From Nautilus pompilius (lineage: Eukaryota; Mollusca; Cephalopoda; Nautilida; Nautilidae): a DNA stretch of 64,000 bases. Under the pieces are notes generated by a model. It had not been told where the DNA came from. It made no database searches and worked only from the letters and a program-made list of their open reading frames with translations. Every line of letters begins with the position of its first letter. Within the stretch, counting starts at the first letter, position 1. The DNA lies in contig JACATO010001065.1 in assembly GCA_018389105.1 (NCBI GenBank), positions 310,001 through 374,000 on the forward strand, in the 5' to 3' direction. This document shows positions 14,601-26,108 of the stretch, piece after piece. Both the position numbers and the translations under genes were made by a program.

Positions 14601-17600
14601 TCTTGGTTAATATACTGCTGAAGATCACAATAAATAATCTAACCCTTTAGAGGGTTTGACATATGTGAAAGAACATTGTAACAGAGCTGCAGGTCAGCAG
14701 TATGGAGTAAACAAGAAGCAAATTAACAACTGGTGCAAAGGAGACAAACTGCAACAACAAAGAAGTCCAAGAAGGCAATCATGCAAGATGGCCAGAAGTT
14801 GTACATGACATAGAGAGTTGGGTGTTAGAACAGAGGGCACATGCTGAAGTGTCAGTACAGTACAAATTTGTGTAAAAGCAAGGAACTTTCCAAAAAGCTG
14901 AACATTGATGATACCAAGGTGGCCCATATTGGGGTTTTGGTTTATGCACAGAAAGCACCTATCCACCAGAGCATGGACGACAGTCACCCAACAGTTACTG
15001 AGTCACTACCAAAAGTATATTATTGACAACTTTAGACAGTATACAAAAGACACTCAACATGAATATAACATCCATGATTGACAGATAATCAACATGGATG
15101 AAGTACCACTAATTTGTTTCATGCCTATGTCTCAGACAGTCAACCATGTTGGACAAAAGACAATCAACATTTGAACCAAAATGTGCAAGAAGGCCAGCTT
15201 TACAAGTTCTGGTAGTTTCTGCAGCTGGTGATAAGCTTTCATCCATGGTGATTTTCAGGAGAAAAATATTTCTGAAAGACAAGTTCAAAAGTGGTATAGT
15301 TATTATAGTCAATCCAAAGGGATGGACAGATAAGCAGGTTATGAATGAGTGGTTGAACAACTGCTATAGAAAGAGACTCAGTGGCTTCTTCAAGACCAAG
15401 AAGGCCATCTTGGTTATGAATTCCATGTGTGCCCACCTTACAGATGATGTGAAAGAGAAAGTCAAGGCAGAGAACTCTATTCCCAATATCATTCCAGGAG
15501 GCCCTACCAAAATTCTTCAGCCCTTCGACATTTCAGTCAACAAGACAGTTAAGGTCAAACCGCACTTGGATCATCTAAGGAGACCATAGTCTCACCAAGT
15601 CAGGATGCATGAGACAGGCAAAGCTGACTGACATAACTGAACACCCAGCTTGGAAGAATGTTCCAACCTCTTTATTATCAACAGATTCAGAGAGGTGAAG
15701 ATCATTGAGCTATTTGTGAGATTAACATGGATAGTGATAGTGACAATAACATAGATTTTGAGACAGACTGAGCCATTCCACTTAGATCATCATTCTCTTC
15801 ACCTATTACACAGGATGTTTGATGGATTTTTGGAGGAACTTTTAAGAAGTGTGTATTGTGGACAATATTGTGACATTCAGGACAGTGAATATTTAAATTT
15901 TGTACCTTTTAAAATATAGGACCTTTTTAAATATATGTTGTGATGACTTATTTGACAGTCTCACAATAACAGGAGATTAAATGTAAATAGTAACAGTTTA
16001 TTTCAAAATAAAATATGATTTGTGTAATTGGATAATCTCTGATGATTTATTATGATGCAGTGAGTTGATATGAAATTATATTTACTTAAAATGTGTGTAA
16101 AACAATTATTGATGAGAAGATTTTGTTACTATTTATTTTGTTACATGTATTGCTTATGTACAGTTGCATAAGTAAATGTAAATTTTAAAGGATAAAAAAT
16201 GATTTGGATTATATTCCAGTGCAGCTTAAATGTGAATGAAGGTTTGACTTTGCACTGTCAGAATTTATGTCATGAATTCCTGAGAGATTAATCTCTGGGG
16301 AAAAAAAACAAGTTTGTATATTGTTGTACTATTTTTCAGTGATGCCATTATGATTCCAGTTATCAACTGTCTGACAAGCTTCTATTCTGGATTTGCAATT
16401 TTTTCCATGCTTGGTTTTATGGCTCACAAGAAAGGAGTTTCAGTTGCCAAAGTTGCAACTGATGGTAGGTAATCAGAAACATAGGAAAATAAGCTAACTA
16501 ATAATGACATACAAAAATGTAATGTTTCCAAGAATCAGTAAAAGAAATATGTGCACATTTACATACATATAGTTTATAAAGTATCAGAGGTGGCAGAAGC
16601 AAATATTATTTGCATGAAGGTGAATAAATTTCATGATCATGATGCAGATATTATAAATGTAAAGTTACTTGTCAATCAATCAATGTATTTCTGAAATGTA
16701 TGGTACATTGAAATAAACAGTGCCATAGCAATACAATTTTAGCTGAATGCTGGCAGTTCTGAGATGGGACTTATAGTGGTACCACTCCTTTTATTTTCTA
16801 GGGAAGACTGGTTTCATGTTTTTGGTGTCTATGTATGGTTCAAAATCAAGAGTTTATATGAACTAATAAAACATTACTGTAGTTTAAAACAAAAGAATAA
16901 TTTTCTATGTCTATAAAATAATAAAAGGAGAAATATGTAGTTTATATCCTGAAGGCCTCCTAAGGATAATATTCACTTATTCTCTGACTGTAATTAACAA
17001 GTATTTGATTACACTAGATAACAAAAATTTAGTTAACTTGATTTCTTTACATTTTCCATGGCATCTTTCTATGTTAAATTCAGTTCTACCATTGAATTTT
17101 GGTAAATGTCAAGTATATTAAAAATAATCATACTATTATAGTTGATAGAATGAGTGCATGATACACACCACCCTAAAAATCCCTAGAATTTTCTAGAACA
17201 GTCTAGAGCTTTCCAGAAATTCTAGCACTTTCTAGAAGTTTCTAGAACTTTCATCTGTAAACCAAGGTATATAAACCCTTACGCACACTCAGCCAAGTAT
17301 GAAATCGCATTTAATGGGTGATTTTTTAAAATTCTGTTATTAGATAAGAATGGCTGGATTTCAAAAATGCAAACTCTCTGCAGACTCATTTTGTTATGTT
17401 TGTGGATTCTATATTGACCCAAAGCAAGTAAGAAACATGATCACACAGAACAATAAATTTTCACTGGCCTATGAATCATACTTTTGAATGAAGATTGGTG
17501 ATCAAAATAAAGCATGGGCACCTCATGTGGCTTGTGGAACATGTAGATCAGAACAAGAAGGATGGCTAAGAGGAGATGTAAAGCAATGCCATTTGCAGTC

Positions 17601-20600
17601 CCTCGTATTTGACTTGGTGAGAGCTTAAGTGTCTCATAGATGGCTGTTACTTTTGTCTAATGAATGTGTCAAGATTCAGGAACACCAAAAATTGGCATGA
17701 TATTGTTTATGCAAATATTCTATCATCCATTCCACCAGTTCCACACACTGATGACTTTCCAGTGTCACAGCCACAATCCAAATCCAAAGAAACATTCCTC
17801 ATCAGAAAGTGAAAATTCACCTGTAGATGAAAACTATAATTCTGACTTAAATTCAAAGAAGCCTCATTTTCCAAATCAGCAAAAACTGGATGACTTAGTA
17901 CGAGATTTAGGTTTAATAAAATCTAATGCTGAACTTCCTATATCCAGGCTGAAAGAATGGAATCTCTTGATAGCAGTTGTAAATCTACATCTTCAAGAAA
18001 GAAGCATGACAAATTCTCCAGATACTTCTCGGTGAATGGCAAATTGTGTTTCTGCAGTGACATTGATAGCTTGTTTTACGAAATGAGTATTGTGCTCAAT
18101 CCTACTGAATGGCGTCTCTTCATTGACAGTTCAGCGAGAAGTCTCAGAGCAGTCCTTCACAATGGAAACAAATATCCATCGATACCCATTGGTTATTCTG
18201 TACATATGAAGGAGGATTATGAAAATACAAAGTTTGTGTTAGAGACAATTGACTACAAAAAATATAACTGGGATGTTTGTGGAGATTTTAAGATGATTGG
18301 TTTTTTGAAAGGACTACAAGGAGAATTCACAAAATATTCATGCTTTCTCTGTCTTGGGATAGTCATGCCATATCACAGCTTTACAGAAGAAAAGTGTGGC
18401 CAGCCAGAGGAGATCAGTTTATTCCTGGGACACAAAATGCTAAATACAAGCCCTTGGTGAAATGAGAAGAAATCCTCATGCCTCCACTGCACACAAAACT
18501 GCAGCTTCTGAAGCAGTTCATTAAAGATCATAACACATTCGTGAATTTTTTCCAAATCTTTCAGAGGCAAAAGTAAAAGATGGGATTTTTGTTGGGCCAC
18601 AAAAGTTGGTAAAATGCTCAAATCAGAATAATTAGAAGAAAAGATGTCAGAACAAGAAAAGAGCATAGAAAGCATTTCATTTATTTGCCGAAAATTTCCC
18701 TGGAAACAGAAGAAGTGAAAACTATATACAATTGATTAAGGATGTAACCAATGAGTATTAAAAGCTTGGATGCAGAATGTGTCTCAGGCTTCACATCCTT
18801 CATTCTTAACTAGATTTCTTCATAGACAACATCGGGGATTTCAGTGAAGATAAATGGTGAGAGATTTCACCAAGATGAAAAAGAGATATCAGAGAAGATA
18901 CAATGTCAGAATGATGGGTGACTATATCTGGGGTCTAATTCGTGATGATACTTCAGTGCATAGAAGGAAAATCCGAAAAGTTTTGCATTTTTTATTTCTG
19001 CAACTGCAATTTTACATTTTCACTGTACTTAAGAATTAAATAAATGTGATGAATAAACTTTTTTCCTGAGTTAAAATGATTGTTTCTTTTTGGTTTGGGA
19101 GAAATTAGTTGTGCCCATATTATCAGTAATGATGTGTTAAAATGTTAAAAGTGACATTCTGAGTGAAAAACTGACACCTTAGAAAAACCAGTGCTGTGTT
19201 AGTAATCAGCTCACCAAAACTGACCGTAACAATTGAAAAATCAGGATAACTTTTTGAAGATTTGTTTCACTGTGTTATCAGTTTATTTAAGTTCATACAA
19301 ATATTAAAAATATTTATTTAAAAATATATTGTGCATGAAAATACAACACTAGACTAATTTAAATTGAAATATTTGTAAAATTTTTGAAAAGATAAATGTA
19401 CATTTATTTATTTATTTTATTTTTACAGGACCAGGTCTGATTTTTGTTGCTTACCCAGAAAGCTTAGCCAAGCTGCCCATATCTCCATTGTGGGCTCTGC
19501 TCTTCTTTATGATGATGTCTATGGTTGGTCTCAGCACCATGGTAAAGTATTAGTCTTTTTTATGTCAATTAACAATGATAACCGTTTCTATGGAAATTGA
19601 TCTTCACAAGCAATGAGTTCTGTTTGGGAGTAGATATACCAAGGTGAGACAGCTACATCGTGTAGTTAGAGATGGGGAAAGTGTCAGAAAGACTTATGTA
19701 CTTTGAAAACAGCCAGGCATAACTGATATCCGCAGTGCTTCATTGAGGATTCAAAGTGAGAGCAAAACGGCTTTCTTCTTCTTGGCCGCTATAATTGATA
19801 AAGCTGGTTCGAGATTCAGAATTCTCTGTAGTGCATACGAAGTGTTTTTTCTGATTACATCAGTCACCCATAAACATCCAGGATTTTAAAGAGTCTATCG
19901 CTTTTAGGTATGGTGCTTCAAGGAACTGTAGAGGTCTGCTTTAGTATTGCTTACAGATCAAAAAGTTGTTACTTTAGATTGTCTTGTATGTTAGTGCAAG
20001 TTAAACATTCTCCTTAGGTGGAGCAGTCATGATAGGATTCAATAGATTTGCTGATTTTGCTTTCCCGCTATTTTCTTAGCAGCAAATAACACTTCTTTGG
20101 TGGACTATGGCAGGTAGCTCTTTTTCATGGTATTATTGAACAATATAACTATCATATGGTTCAATGTGTATAGTGGCAAAATGAGATCCCTGTGTCCTAT
20201 GCTTTGTTTGCGGTCATTGTTGCTAGTCTTTGTTCAAACAAAGGGATCAATTGCGATGCGAACAGACTGTATGTATGCATCTACTGAGAACAAATAAAGT
20301 AAAAGAAAAGTTCCCGCTTTCTACATTTGCAGGCACTGACTTTTATTCCACCAGTTACACATTTCATTGTAATCCGCAATCTATACACCACTGTATTAAA
20401 GAATGGTAAATGGATATTGATACATCAAATGTTAAAAGTTTATTAATTATTTAATACAGGAACTAAAATTAAGACAAGGAAACTATTTGTTTCCTGTGTA
20501 TAAGAAATTGCTTTATTTTGAATGATGTTTATCGTTTATCTTGTTCAAGTGCCACTTTAACAGCCACGTATTTAGATATATTTCATTATTCACTCTAATT

Positions 20601-23600
20601 TTTGTTGTTGTTCTTTTCAGTTTTCCATGACAGAAACTGTCTTAATTTCGATAATGGATGGTCATGCAAAACTACTGCGCGCTAAATGGCAATCAATCTT
20701 TTTCCGGTTTTCAGTGATCCTACTGTTTTTTTTACTAAGTTTACCAATGGTAACAAAGGTAAGCACCTATTTGCTGATTGTGTGTGTTTTTGGTAGATCC
20801 CACCTTTGCAAACCAAGCTCTACTTCTCTTTAAGTATTTTCTGTCTGTTGTGTGTAGTTTGATAGATTAAAAGTAGTCTAATTTGGTTCTTAAGAGGCTT
20901 TGCTTATTATATCTCCTTTGACTGACTACAAATCTTTGCTACGTTAATCTTTGTTCACCATTTTTACTATTATTTTCTTTTTTACCGATTACACGTGAAC
21001 CTAATTATTCTGTGATAGATTATCGTAAAACTTTTGTAATAAAAAAATAAATAATTATGTTGAACTTTTCTCAGTCATGTACTAAAAAGAAAAAATGGAT
21101 TCTTGATACCTAATTTGTTTGATGAAATGGATATTGACAAAGAGTTTTGATAGGATTCCTAATGGATGATGTAATTTTTCTCTTTTCTCATTAAATAAAA
21201 ATGTTTTTCCATGTTTTACACATTATTTGGCTTCATGAATAAAGATCAGTAAAAAAAATGATGCTGAGAAAAAGCAATCAGAATTGTATTGCTTAAAGGA
21301 ATCTTCTTTACATTAGTGGAGGAAATAATTTAAGTTGTTCTGTTCACAGTGCATTTTATAAATGACCACTTTATCTGTACTTTTACCTAAGGATATATCT
21401 TAGATACTCTTAAAAATATATAAGAAAATAATACTAGCTAGATACATTGATAATCTTTAATAAGTGGGGGTGAAAACCTCTCACACGCAGACAGACAGAG
21501 TTGCAAACAATGTTTGATCTCATTGGCTTTGTAACGGTAAGCCTAGTTTAACCTCTTGACCAATATTTGTCTGCAAATAAGTCGCTATATTGAGTGCATA
21601 TTTTGGATACTTTTACTTTCTTGACACCTAGAGATAGAAATATTCATGCAAACTCTTTATAAATCAAACATCATTCAACGTAAAACTATGCCAGTGCAAG
21701 CTAGTTGACAACTATTAAAACAATTTTAGAAAAGCCATATCTATATGGCATACTTAAATATTTAATTTAATTTAATATTTACCTTCTATTTGTACTTCAC
21801 TCATATATGTCAATCTATATTTACTCATATTTCTTTAAAAGATCAAATTCTTTGAAAAAAAACATTAAATCACATAGAAACAGAGGAAACCTTTTGCTTC
21901 GAAATGCCTAATATTGGTATGAATTTTTTTATTCTCTAGAAAGTGTTATCCTACACGAAAGGAATCTGGGATTTTAAACTTTGGCACGGAAATTTTCAGT
22001 TTTTAGATGTGGGAGGAAACCCACATGACCAGCTGGTGAAGAAGAAAACATGCCAGAGAGGTATACCAAACTGGAGCTGACTTCGACCAGAGATCAAACT
22101 TGGTGGCTGTCAATCTTGGCAGTTCAGTAGCTTAACTATTTTGCCTCCACAATTGATTGATTTGTTTACCATTTAACAAAATGCTTACCAGTTTTTAAAG
22201 AATAGTCCAGATGTATATAGAATATACTAGTTTGTATATTTGCCCTCTGATGTGACAAATCACTATTTTGACAATGATATTCCATGATTGTTGGATCATT
22301 GACACTATAACACTAAAATAAAAGTCAATATTATGTTTTACCTTAATCAATATAAGAAGCTACGGCAACTTAGAGGAAAAAAGAAGTGTAATACGAGAAT
22401 TTTTCTCTTATCTTATTTATAGGGAGGAATGTACATGCTGAATATATTAGACAATTACGTTGGGGGATTCCCAATGCTGATAGTTGGTTTCTTCCAGATT
22501 GTAGGAATTATTGGAATTTATGGTAAGTATAATGTACAGTAGAGACAGACAAACCCACTTCTCGTGTTGTTTACTATTTTTTCTGTCATTAATTAACTAA
22601 ACATTTTGTGAGAGATTTGTCTGCAACTCTTGAAACATTTTTTTAACCTGTCTTCTAACATGGTTATAATAAGATCTTTAAGTAAACACAGGAACTCACC
22701 AAACATTTGGGTTTCAGAAAAGTAATTGATGCTGCACAATGGACTAGAGACTACATCACTTAGTTATACTGAAAACAATGAGTAAGCTCAAGTAATTATT
22801 ATTATCCAACTGATGGAATGCTAGCAAAATAAAAAAGTGAGACAATAAATTCTATCTGAAGCAAATTACATCATTGATTGAAACTACTGCTAAAAGAAAT
22901 TCTGCTGCTGCTTTTGATTTTTTCTTCCATTTAATTCTTGATTTGTTGTTGATTTTTCTTTTGTGTCTGACCAGGTTATAAGAATTTTGCTTCAAACATT
23001 GAGATGATGCTAGGAAGGCGACCACTCTTCTACTTCACAGTTTGTTGGTGTTTCATCACCCCTGTCTTATTACTGGTAGGCAAGACTCTACTTGAGTATG
23101 GAACTTTTGCTTTGAAAATTAAAATATATGTTATAGATTCAGAGCTTTCAGTCAGTTTAACTTTGTATAATGTATTGAATAAACACGTAAATTCTTTTTT
23201 CCTTAACAGTATCTTGTCTGGCTAAGGCAGGGTATTTCAGATTGTAAAGAATGGCCATTATTTCTACAAGAACACTTTTAAATTCACTTTTGTTTTTCTT
23301 CTGGTTTCTACATTGTTTCAGAAACTTTAGACTTTTTAAAAATGTTTGTTTTTATATATAATAAATTTGTATTATTAGAGAAAATTTTAAGTTATCTGAA
23401 CATACACTTGATTGCATTTTTTACAAATCTTTGCAGAGCTGCAGTACATATATTAGTTTCTTCAAACTGGTACAAGGCCAGATAATATTGGCGACATTAT
23501 TTATATTTGTTTTTGGTACCATTAGTAAACAAAATTGCTCTTGCTTTGTGCATTAATAAGGGATCTTCTTGGATATGTACCATGGAGTTGAAGATGCTTT

Positions 23601-24288
23601 ATTTTGTTATTTTAGGCTTTAATAATTGCCAAGTCCATACAATACGTTCCATTGACTTATGGCAACTACATCTACCCAGATTGGAGTTTTTCTTTCGCTT
23701 GGCTATGTGTGGGTGTTTCTGTATCTTGGATTCCTGTTTGGTTCTTGTATTACCTCCTCAGAGAAGGTTTGTGGGAGGTAGGTTTAAAATATTTCAGAGC
23801 TCTTTCTGTTAACTGAATGCTTACAGGTATAAATATTAAAAATGTCAAGAAAAAGTGTTTAATGTCTCAGAAATATAACAAAATTTTTCTTAGAAAGACC
23901 AACTTAATTCAGATTTTGTCTGTGATATTGCATTGGACATGTACACACACACACACAAATTTGTAATGTACCCAGGCCAGAGAGTGTAACATGGATGGGC
24001 TCTTTCATCATTAGCTACAGTATTGGGATACTAGTGAAACAAACATTTCACACTTGATCCACTCAGCAAGAAATTTCTTTTTGGATTTACTATACACTAT
24101 TTTGTTTGTTTCTTTTTCAGCTCCTTAAAGTGCTTGCCTCACCTCTTGAATCATGGGGGCCATCAATGAAAACTAAGGAAAATATAGGTATGCCCAAGGA
24201 AGGAATCATCAAGATGACAACAGCAACAACAAAAGCAAGTGAAAAAAATCTGGGTTTCAGAGATGATGATTCTGATCAAAGAGAATAA
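5513..24288 (+). CDS. SLC6 gene A: Na+/Cl--dependent neurotransmitter/amino-acid transporter, glycine-transporter-like (spliced, 14 exons)
   Basis: Encodes a plasma-membrane symporter of the SLC6 (LeuT-fold) family that couples amino-acid uptake to Na+ and Cl-. Joined exons give about 640 aa, normal for the family, with 12 membrane segments and cytoplasmic ends. TM1 carries the [10 protein letters not shown] signature with Gly where monoamine transporters have Asp, so the substrate is an amino acid. TM3 has the YYN motif; EL2 has a Cys pair and several N-glycosylation sequons; TM6 reads [10 protein letters not shown]7 keeps the Asn and Ser of the chloride site. TM8 has Ser instead of the usual Na2-site Asp. 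Exons: 5513(or 5528)-5636, 6547-6678, 7612-7869, 8632-8758, 9774-9906, 10627-10761, 13199-13302, 16340-16464, 19429-19541, 20621-20758, 22423-22522, 22975-23075, 23616-23777, 24121-24288. All introns are GT/AG. No frame damage seen; the 5' end is uncertain. Introns 7 and 8 contain transposons; the other introns hold nothing recognisable beyond the repeats listed separately. Confidence 0.9.
6547..6678 (+). CDS. Gene A exon 2: TM2 and first intracellular loop
   Basis: Phase 1 to phase 1. Codes for G-A-F-L-I-P-Y at the start of TM2, the [11 protein letters not shown] end of TM2 and the loop ending N-P-L-F-K. The Tyr of GQYS aligns near the chloride-site region. Its length, 132 bp, equals that of gene B exon 2. 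Confidence 0.9.
7612..7869 (+). CDS. Gene A exon 3: TM3 and start of extracellular loop 2
   Basis: Codes for TM3 with the substrate-site tyrosine in LYYNVI. EL2 follows, with [14 protein letters not shown], which contains the conserved loop cysteines and the WNT motif typical of GlyT-like members, then sequons N-Y-T, N-S-T and N-A-T. Donor GTGAGT, phase 1. Confidence 0.92.
8632..8758 (+). CDS. Gene A exon 4: rest of extracellular loop 2
   Basis: Hydrophilic loop with sequons N-L-T and N-R-T and the conserved S-x-x-E-E-Y-F segment before TM4. Begins in phase 1 after GTTTGTAG and ends in phase 2 at GTAAGT. Same length (127 bp) as in gene B. Confidence 0.88.
9774..9906 (+). CDS. Gene A exon 5: end of loop 2 and TM4
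   Basis: Reads N-N-Y-V-L, then [20 protein letters not shown] (TM4) and K-G-I-K-S-L-G-K, the standard SLC6 stretch before TM5. Ends in phase 0 at GTAATA. Confidence 0.92.
9963..10135 (+). repeat. Imperfect tandem repeat in intron 5 of gene A
   Basis: Three diverged units of about 50-65 bp start near 9963, 10012 and 10064. Each ends in a variant of TTAGCATGG or TAGCGTGG followed by ACA or GCA, and contains a CTAGTTCACAAAG-like middle. Confidence 0.4.
10627..10761 (+). CDS. Gene A exon 6: TM5 and extracellular loop 3
   Basis: TM5 ([20 protein letters not shown]) is followed by L-E-G-A and the loop to DIQ. Phase 0 at both ends; 135 bp, as in gene B. Confidence 0.92.
10958..11272. other. Part of intron 6, no supported gene
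   Basis: An open frame of 104 codons on the minus strand has no recognisable domain. It lies wholly within intron 6 of gene A (10762-13198). The rest of that intron is AT-rich and shows no structure I can name. Confidence 0.3.
13199..13302 (+). CDS. Gene A exon 7: TM6 substrate-site helix
   Basis: Reads [20 protein letters not shown], then an [10 protein letters not shown] motif, the SLC6 signature that forms the unwound part of TM6. The GlyT1/GlyT2 selectivity position is Gly here, and the GlyT Trp before Gly-Gly is Gln. A T-rich tract precedes the acceptor TTTGACAG; the exon ends in phase 2 at GTAAGT. Confidence 0.93.
13910..16230 (+). mobile_element. Pogo/Tigger-like DNA transposon (broken) in intron 7 of gene A
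   Basis: Plus-strand translation from about 14650 gives a CENP-B-like helix-turn-helix ([16 protein letters not shown]). The DDE core then shows N-M-D-E (first Asp, near 15094-15102), M-V-I-F-R-R-K, P-K-G-W, an L-V-M-N-S segment where the second Asp is Asn (near 15418), and [10 protein letters not shown] with the third Asp. An acidic Ser-Asp tail follows near 15730. Stops and frameshifts, for example between 15140 and 15180, inactivate it. Approximate ends come from weakly matching inverted segments near 13917-13955 and 16182-16230 with GGCTTATA-type motifs. A 147-codon open stretch, 15146-15589, is the largest intact part. Confidence 0.65.
16340..16464 (+). CDS. Gene A exon 8: TM7
   Basis: Codes for [12 protein letters not shown]7 with the chloride-site Asn and Ser retained, and the [10 protein letters not shown] loop. 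Enters in phase 2, leaves in phase 1 at GTAGGT; 125 bp, as in gene B. Confidence 0.92.
17186..17275 (+). promoter_or_regulatory. Array of heat-shock-element half-sites plus TATA box
   Basis: Alternating GAA and TTC triplets recur every 5 bp. They start at 17186, 17191, 17196, 17201, 17206, 17211 and 17216, then after a 1-bp slip at 17220, 17225, 17230, 17235, 17240, 17245 and 17250. Eleven of 14 are perfect; those at 17201, 17206 and 17225 have one mismatch. The last five form a perfect uninterrupted element. TATATAAA follows at 17268-17275, and the family X ATG is at 17350. This is the arrangement of HSF-driven promoters such as those of hsp genes. Activity is inferred, not shown. Confidence 0.7.
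17350..19020 (+). pseudogene. Family X transposon protein, copy 1 (broken), intron 8 of gene A
   Basis: From ATG 17350 the frame reads M-A-G-F-Q-K-C, then S-F-C-Y-V-C-G (zinc-ligand-like Cys pair), then a TGA at 17485, then [16 protein letters not shown] with a second His/Cys group. After frameshifts near 17600 and 17970 it continues with a D-L-V-R-D-L-G segment, E-W-R-L-F-I-D-S-S near 18106, a C-G-D-F-K block near 18280, and TKYSCFLC near 18340. After a degraded stretch (about 18480-18830) it ends with [14 protein letters not shown] near 18860. It aligns along its whole length with copy 2 (44.57-46.25 kb). I know similar proteins only as uncharacterised multicopy animal ORFs. Function as a transposase is inferred from copy 2's inverted repeats. 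Confidence 0.65.
19429..19541 (+). CDS. Gene A exon 9: extracellular loop 4 and TM8
   Basis: Reads [12 protein letters not shown], the EL4 signature, then TM8 [15 protein letters not shown]. The residue before Thr is Ser where most eukaryotic members have the Na2-site Asp. Phase 1 in, phase 0 out. Confidence 0.92.
20621..20758 (+). CDS. Gene A exon 10: TM8 end and TM9
   Basis: Codes for F-S-M-T-E-T-V, an intracellular loop with R-A-K-W and TM9 ending L-P-M-V-T-K. Phase 0 at both ends; 138 bp, as in gene B. Confidence 0.92.
22005..22150 (-). repeat. Possible decayed SINE, minus strand
   Basis: The GTGGGAGGAAACCCACATG stretch, the ACATGC segment, and the closing part ending in TTTTGCCTCC resemble the reverse complement of widespread tRNA-derived SINEs. 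It is too diverged for boundaries. It lies in intron 10 of gene A. Confidence 0.25.
22423..22522 (+). CDS. Gene A exon 11: TM10
   Basis: Reads [20 protein letters not shown] and the remainder of TM10 to G-I-Y. Phase 0 in, phase 1 out at GTAAGT; 100 bp, as in gene B. Confidence 0.92.
22975..23075 (+). CDS. Gene A exon 12: intracellular loop 5 and TM11
   Basis: Codes for [13 protein letters not shown], the family's conserved loop before TM11, then [16 protein letters not shown]. Phase 1 in, phase 0 out. Confidence 0.92.
23616..23777 (+). CDS. Gene A exon 13: TM11 end and TM12
   Basis: Reads [14 protein letters not shown], a standard SLC6 loop motif, then TM12 ending W-F-L-Y-Y-L-L. Phase 0 at both ends; 162 bp, as in gene B. 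Confidence 0.92.
24121..24288 (+). CDS. Gene A exon 14: cytoplasmic C-terminal tail and stop
   Basis: Tail begins with L-K-V-L-A-S-P and contains S-W-G-P, matching the post-TM12 segment of glycine transporters. It ends in an acidic, charged stretch at TAA 24286-24288, which overlaps an AATAAA hexamer. It is 7 residues longer than gene B's tail. Confidence 0.9.
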   Translation, partial: LLKVLASPLESWGPSMKTKENIGMPKEGIIKMTTATTKASEKNLGFRDDDSDQRE

Positions 24289-26108
24289 AAAAAAAAGATG
24301 ATATTAACTTTGTGTTAGATTCATTGGTGTTGATTCACAGGAACTCCTGGATGTCATGCACATCTGTGAAGTTCATGAGAAAAATTAAATTTGTGTTCTT
24401 TAACCCAAAGAAACTTGCAGTTTATTATTTTATGAACATTAAATTACCAGTGAATTTGTTGTATACCATTCAACTATCAACACTTTATTTTTTGTCTTTA
24501 TTATTGTTTGTTTTCTCTTTTGATGAAGAACGATTGTAGAAAACTAAAATCATTTCCATAAACCACCTGTCCACAAAGAGCATTGGTCAGTGGTGATAAT
24601 TTTAATTACTAAAATACCTTAAAATGTAGCCATCAGGATTGATTAATTCGTAGAAGTTGAATTTCCTTTAACCCATTGTTACTTGACTTGAAGCATGCAT
24701 ATTTCATTTATCTTTAAAACATCTTAAGCATGTTGGCATATTAGGCATGTTATATGGTGACTAATTAAGCTTAGCTTATTTTAATTATCTGTGAAAAACG
24801 TTTTTGATTTTTGACTTTCAATTGCTAATTTTTGAGTTAACATATTCCTTTACCCATCAATTCATAATGTAAAATCAGAGGTGTAGATCTTACATGCATA
24901 TGCAATGCTTTTTCTTATATTTTGAACACAGTTGGTTTTTTAGATTAGATTTTTTTAGATAGAATTAAGCAGCCACCATATCTTTTATGTATCACATCTT
25001 CAAATTTGTTGCATCACACTTCTTGCTGGCCCTTTCCAGTCTATAATGTGCAACTGCTAATTTTGCTCTGTCTATACAGTCCAAGATATTTATGAATGTT
25101 TCTTTACACTTCACTTCATTTATCTTTTAAATGCTCTAGGTAAATGTATGAAACAAGGTGGATTGCACTCATTATATTCTTGAAAATCCAGAGCGCAAAT
25201 GAGATACTGAAGAGGCTGGACAACTGACATTTCTGATCTTACTCTGAATATCTAGGAATCCTTGGTAAAAGGCGAGTAGAAACTATAGTTTTGTTTGCCG
25301 GGATGGACAAGGGTCAAGTGCAGCTGAAGCAGTCGGGGCTGTTGTTGAAGTTGGACGTGATCAAACATTTATTTTTATATCCTATGGCTTAATATTCTTT
25401 AATGTCCGATTGTGAATTCATTGTGTGCTGCTACTTGTTTCAGTCATTTATTTTGCTAGCAATATAGAATGTCTCGGGTACTGGCTGGAATTCACAATAA
25501 TAATGTCTTACACATTACTGTTTCAATTAGAAAGAAATGTAATCCAAGATCAAGCACCTGTAGCTTTACATCTAGTTTGTTAAAACAAACTTTGAGCCAA
25601 TATATAATTAAAAAGTGTTATTTTTTATGGGCATTTTGTTTTTGTTTTTTTTTTTTTTTTAATGTTACCTAATAATGTTATTTAGGGTTTTGATTTGAAT
25701 CATATTGGTGTTTCTATAATTTTTTTAAGGTGGGTATTTTGTCTTATTAGTAACAATAATATGTAGCTTACCTGTGTGTGTCTACTTTATCTTGTTGATG
25801 ACTGCACCTGTCACTAGTGAATATCAATTGTGTTTATATTTGATTTATGTAAGTAGCACATAATCTTATCACCTGGGACTGTGGACTTTTGTGAATAGTT
25901 TGTCTGGACCAATCCAAGAGGTTATTGATAAGAAGAATAAAGTACAGCTATGTTGTGAAAAGTGTCATGAAACAAATAAATTGGAGTTAATGTGTTTTCT
26001 CTATCAAAAACAAGAATGCACTAGGCCCGGCTACATACTGCTGCTTAAATCATATGAATCAACAGTCCAAAGGATCTACATGTGTTACTGCTGTATCAGG
26101 GGGTAAAA
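24289..26108. other. 3' flank of gene A / intergenic
   Basis: AT-rich. It presumably holds the 3' UTR of gene A, but no single polyadenylation site stands out. A T-run at 25645-25661 and simple AT sequence are seen; no protein, RNA gene or transposon is recognised. Confidence 0.35.

Noticed and set aside
23507-23812. 101-codon frame spanning exon 13 of gene A
   Set aside because: It is in a different frame from the transporter exon and has no support.
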